Shown: in pieces, positions 5,423-6,264 of the stretch
Layout of the letters: the number at the start of each line of letters is the position of its first letter
How positions within the stretch are numbered: position 1 is the first letter of the stretch
Assembly: GCA_030038035.1 (NCBI GenBank)
Contig: JASHPP010000557.1
Coordinates: 1-6,264 of the forward strand
Length of the DNA: 6,264 nucleotides
Direction: 5' to 3'
From: Trebonia sp.
GTDB taxonomy: Bacteria > Actinomycetota > Actinomycetes > Streptosporangiales > Streptosporangiaceae
Notes under the pieces: model-generated
Told to the model about the DNA's origin: nothing
Databases searched by the model: none
The model's input: only the letters and a program-made list of their open reading frames with translations
Program-made: the position numbers and the translations under genes

Positions 5423-5428
5423 CTTGCC

Positions 5429-6264
5429 ATGCCGCCAGATCATGTCCACTTCAACGGCAGCGTCAACCTGGCCGATGCCGACTCGGTGATGCGCGAGATA
5501 GCCTCGCGGGTGCCGTCCGGCCTGCGGCGCATTCCCGACGGGGAGACCGGGGACCGGGCCAGCTGGATCTTCTTCCAGCTGCAGAAGTTCCTGCAGCTGC
5601 CCTGGCTGGTTCCGGCGCGGCCGCCGGATGCCGCAGGCGAGGACTACGCGCAGCTGCCCGTGCTGCGGCTGGCCGACGGCATCGACCCGGCGGAGGTGAG
5701 CTGGCCGGACCTCGGCTATGCCGACATCTACCTAAGGTCGTATCAGACCTTCGCCGCGCTGCGCGAACAGGGCGTGATCCCGGCTGGTGTCAGGTTCCAG
5801 GCTCAGTACCCGACGCCGCTGGCCTCGATCGGCGCCTTCATCGTCCCGGAGCAGCAGCAGGCGCTACTCGGCTCCTATGAGCGGGCGATGTTCGCCGACC
5901 TGGACCGGCTGCTCAGCCAGGTCCCGCATCGCGATGTGGCGGTGCAGTGGGATGTCGCGGTGGAGTTCGGCGTCTTGGAGGAGTCTTTCGCCCCCGGCGG
6001 CGCGCACGCCTTCGCCCCGATCGCCGCCGCCCTGGCGCGCTGCGTGGATCAAGTGCCCGCGGACGTCCCCGCCGGGCTGCACCTGTGTTACGGGGATTAC
6101 GGCCACCAGCACTTCACGCAGCCCGAGTCGCTGTCACTGCAGGTCCGGGTGCTGAACGCGGTGACCGCGGCCGCCGGGCGGCCGGTGAGCTTCGTGTCTT
6201 TCACCGTGCCGCAGTACCAGCGTGACGACAGCTACTTCACGCCGCTGGCCCAGCTGGGCGGGGA
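5429..6264 (+). CDS. MetE/UROD-superfamily (cobalamin-independent methionine synthase-like) protein, N-terminal part
   Basis: Open for 278 codons to the window end, so the C-terminus is missing. The translation shows HFNGSVNLADADSVMREIA, RRIPDGETGDRASWI (34-47), VRFQAQYPTPLASIGAFIVP (121-140), VAVQWDVAVEFGVLE (170-184) and HLCYGDYGHQHF (218-229). This order resembles proteins related to the C-terminal barrel of cobalamin-independent methionine synthase and the UROD/MetE superfamily. His218 and Cys220 in HLCYGD recall the His-x-Cys zinc pair of MetE, but a second Cys ligand would have to lie past the window. It is not full-length MetE (it begins near the barrel, with no N-terminal half), so methionine synthesis should not be assumed; a methyltransfer or related reaction is possible. 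Divergent from the GGDEF-RHH operon with 122 bp between start codons, so the two may share control. Confidence 0.85.
   Translation, partial: MPPDHVHFNGSVNLADADSVMREIASRVPSGLRRIPDGETGDRASWIFFQLQKFLQLPWLVPARPPDAAGEDYAQLPVLRLADGIDPAEVSWPDLGYADIYLRSYQTFAALREQGVIPAGVRFQAQYPTPLASIGAFIVPEQQQALLGSYERAMFADLDRLLSQVPHRDVAVQWDVAVEFGVLEESFAPGGAHAFAPIAAALARCVDQVPADVPAGLHLCYGDYGHQHFTQPESLSLQVRVLNAVTAAAGRPVSFVSFTVPQYQRDDSYFTPLAQLGG

Overview
The window is very GC-rich. Its coding frames show the strong third-position G/C bias and frequent GTG starts of an actinomycete (Streptomyces/Streptosporangium-like soil Actinobacteria). The families present (cyclase-STAND-TPR protein, small actinobacterial membrane proteins, MetE-like protein) fit that, but genus cannot be fixed from this sequence. 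No RNA genes, CRISPR, insertion sequences or clear horizontal-transfer marks are visible.

Layout, left to right: (1) the C-terminal 108 or so residues of an enolase-superfamily (mandelate racemase/muconate lactonizing type) enzyme, ending at 329. (2) A 215-bp gap with a GC-rich hairpin and a good sigma-70-type promoter whose predicted start coincides with the GTG of the next gene. (3) A large 898-aa protein with a class III nucleotide cyclase domain, a STAND/NB-ARC-like ATPase and TPR repeats (545-3241). (4) A 167-bp gap ending in a perfect 8+8 inverted repeat directly before the start of two overlapping genes for small four-helix membrane proteins (3409-3783, 3776-4291). (5) Convergent to these, on the minus strand, a two-gene operon: a GGDEF (diguanylate cyclase) protein with a C-terminal ribbon-helix-helix (RHH) DNA-binding-like tail (4683-5306), coupled by TGATG to a 124-aa conserved hypothetical (4309-4683). 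Its promoter is an AT-rich island with a perfect palindrome filling most of the -35/-10 spacer. (6) Divergent from that operon, the first 278 codons of a MetE/UROD-superfamily-like protein (5429 to the window end).

The most interesting part is the GGDEF-RHH operon. A c-di-GMP synthase-like domain appears fused to a DNA-binding and dimerisation module, and the operon's own promoter carries a palindrome of the kind such a protein could bind. This suggests a compact autoregulated switch that joins second-messenger synthesis to transcription. The nearby cyclase-STAND protein also has a nucleotide-signalling domain, but its substrate-determining residues are non-canonical. No direct functional link between the two can be shown from sequence.
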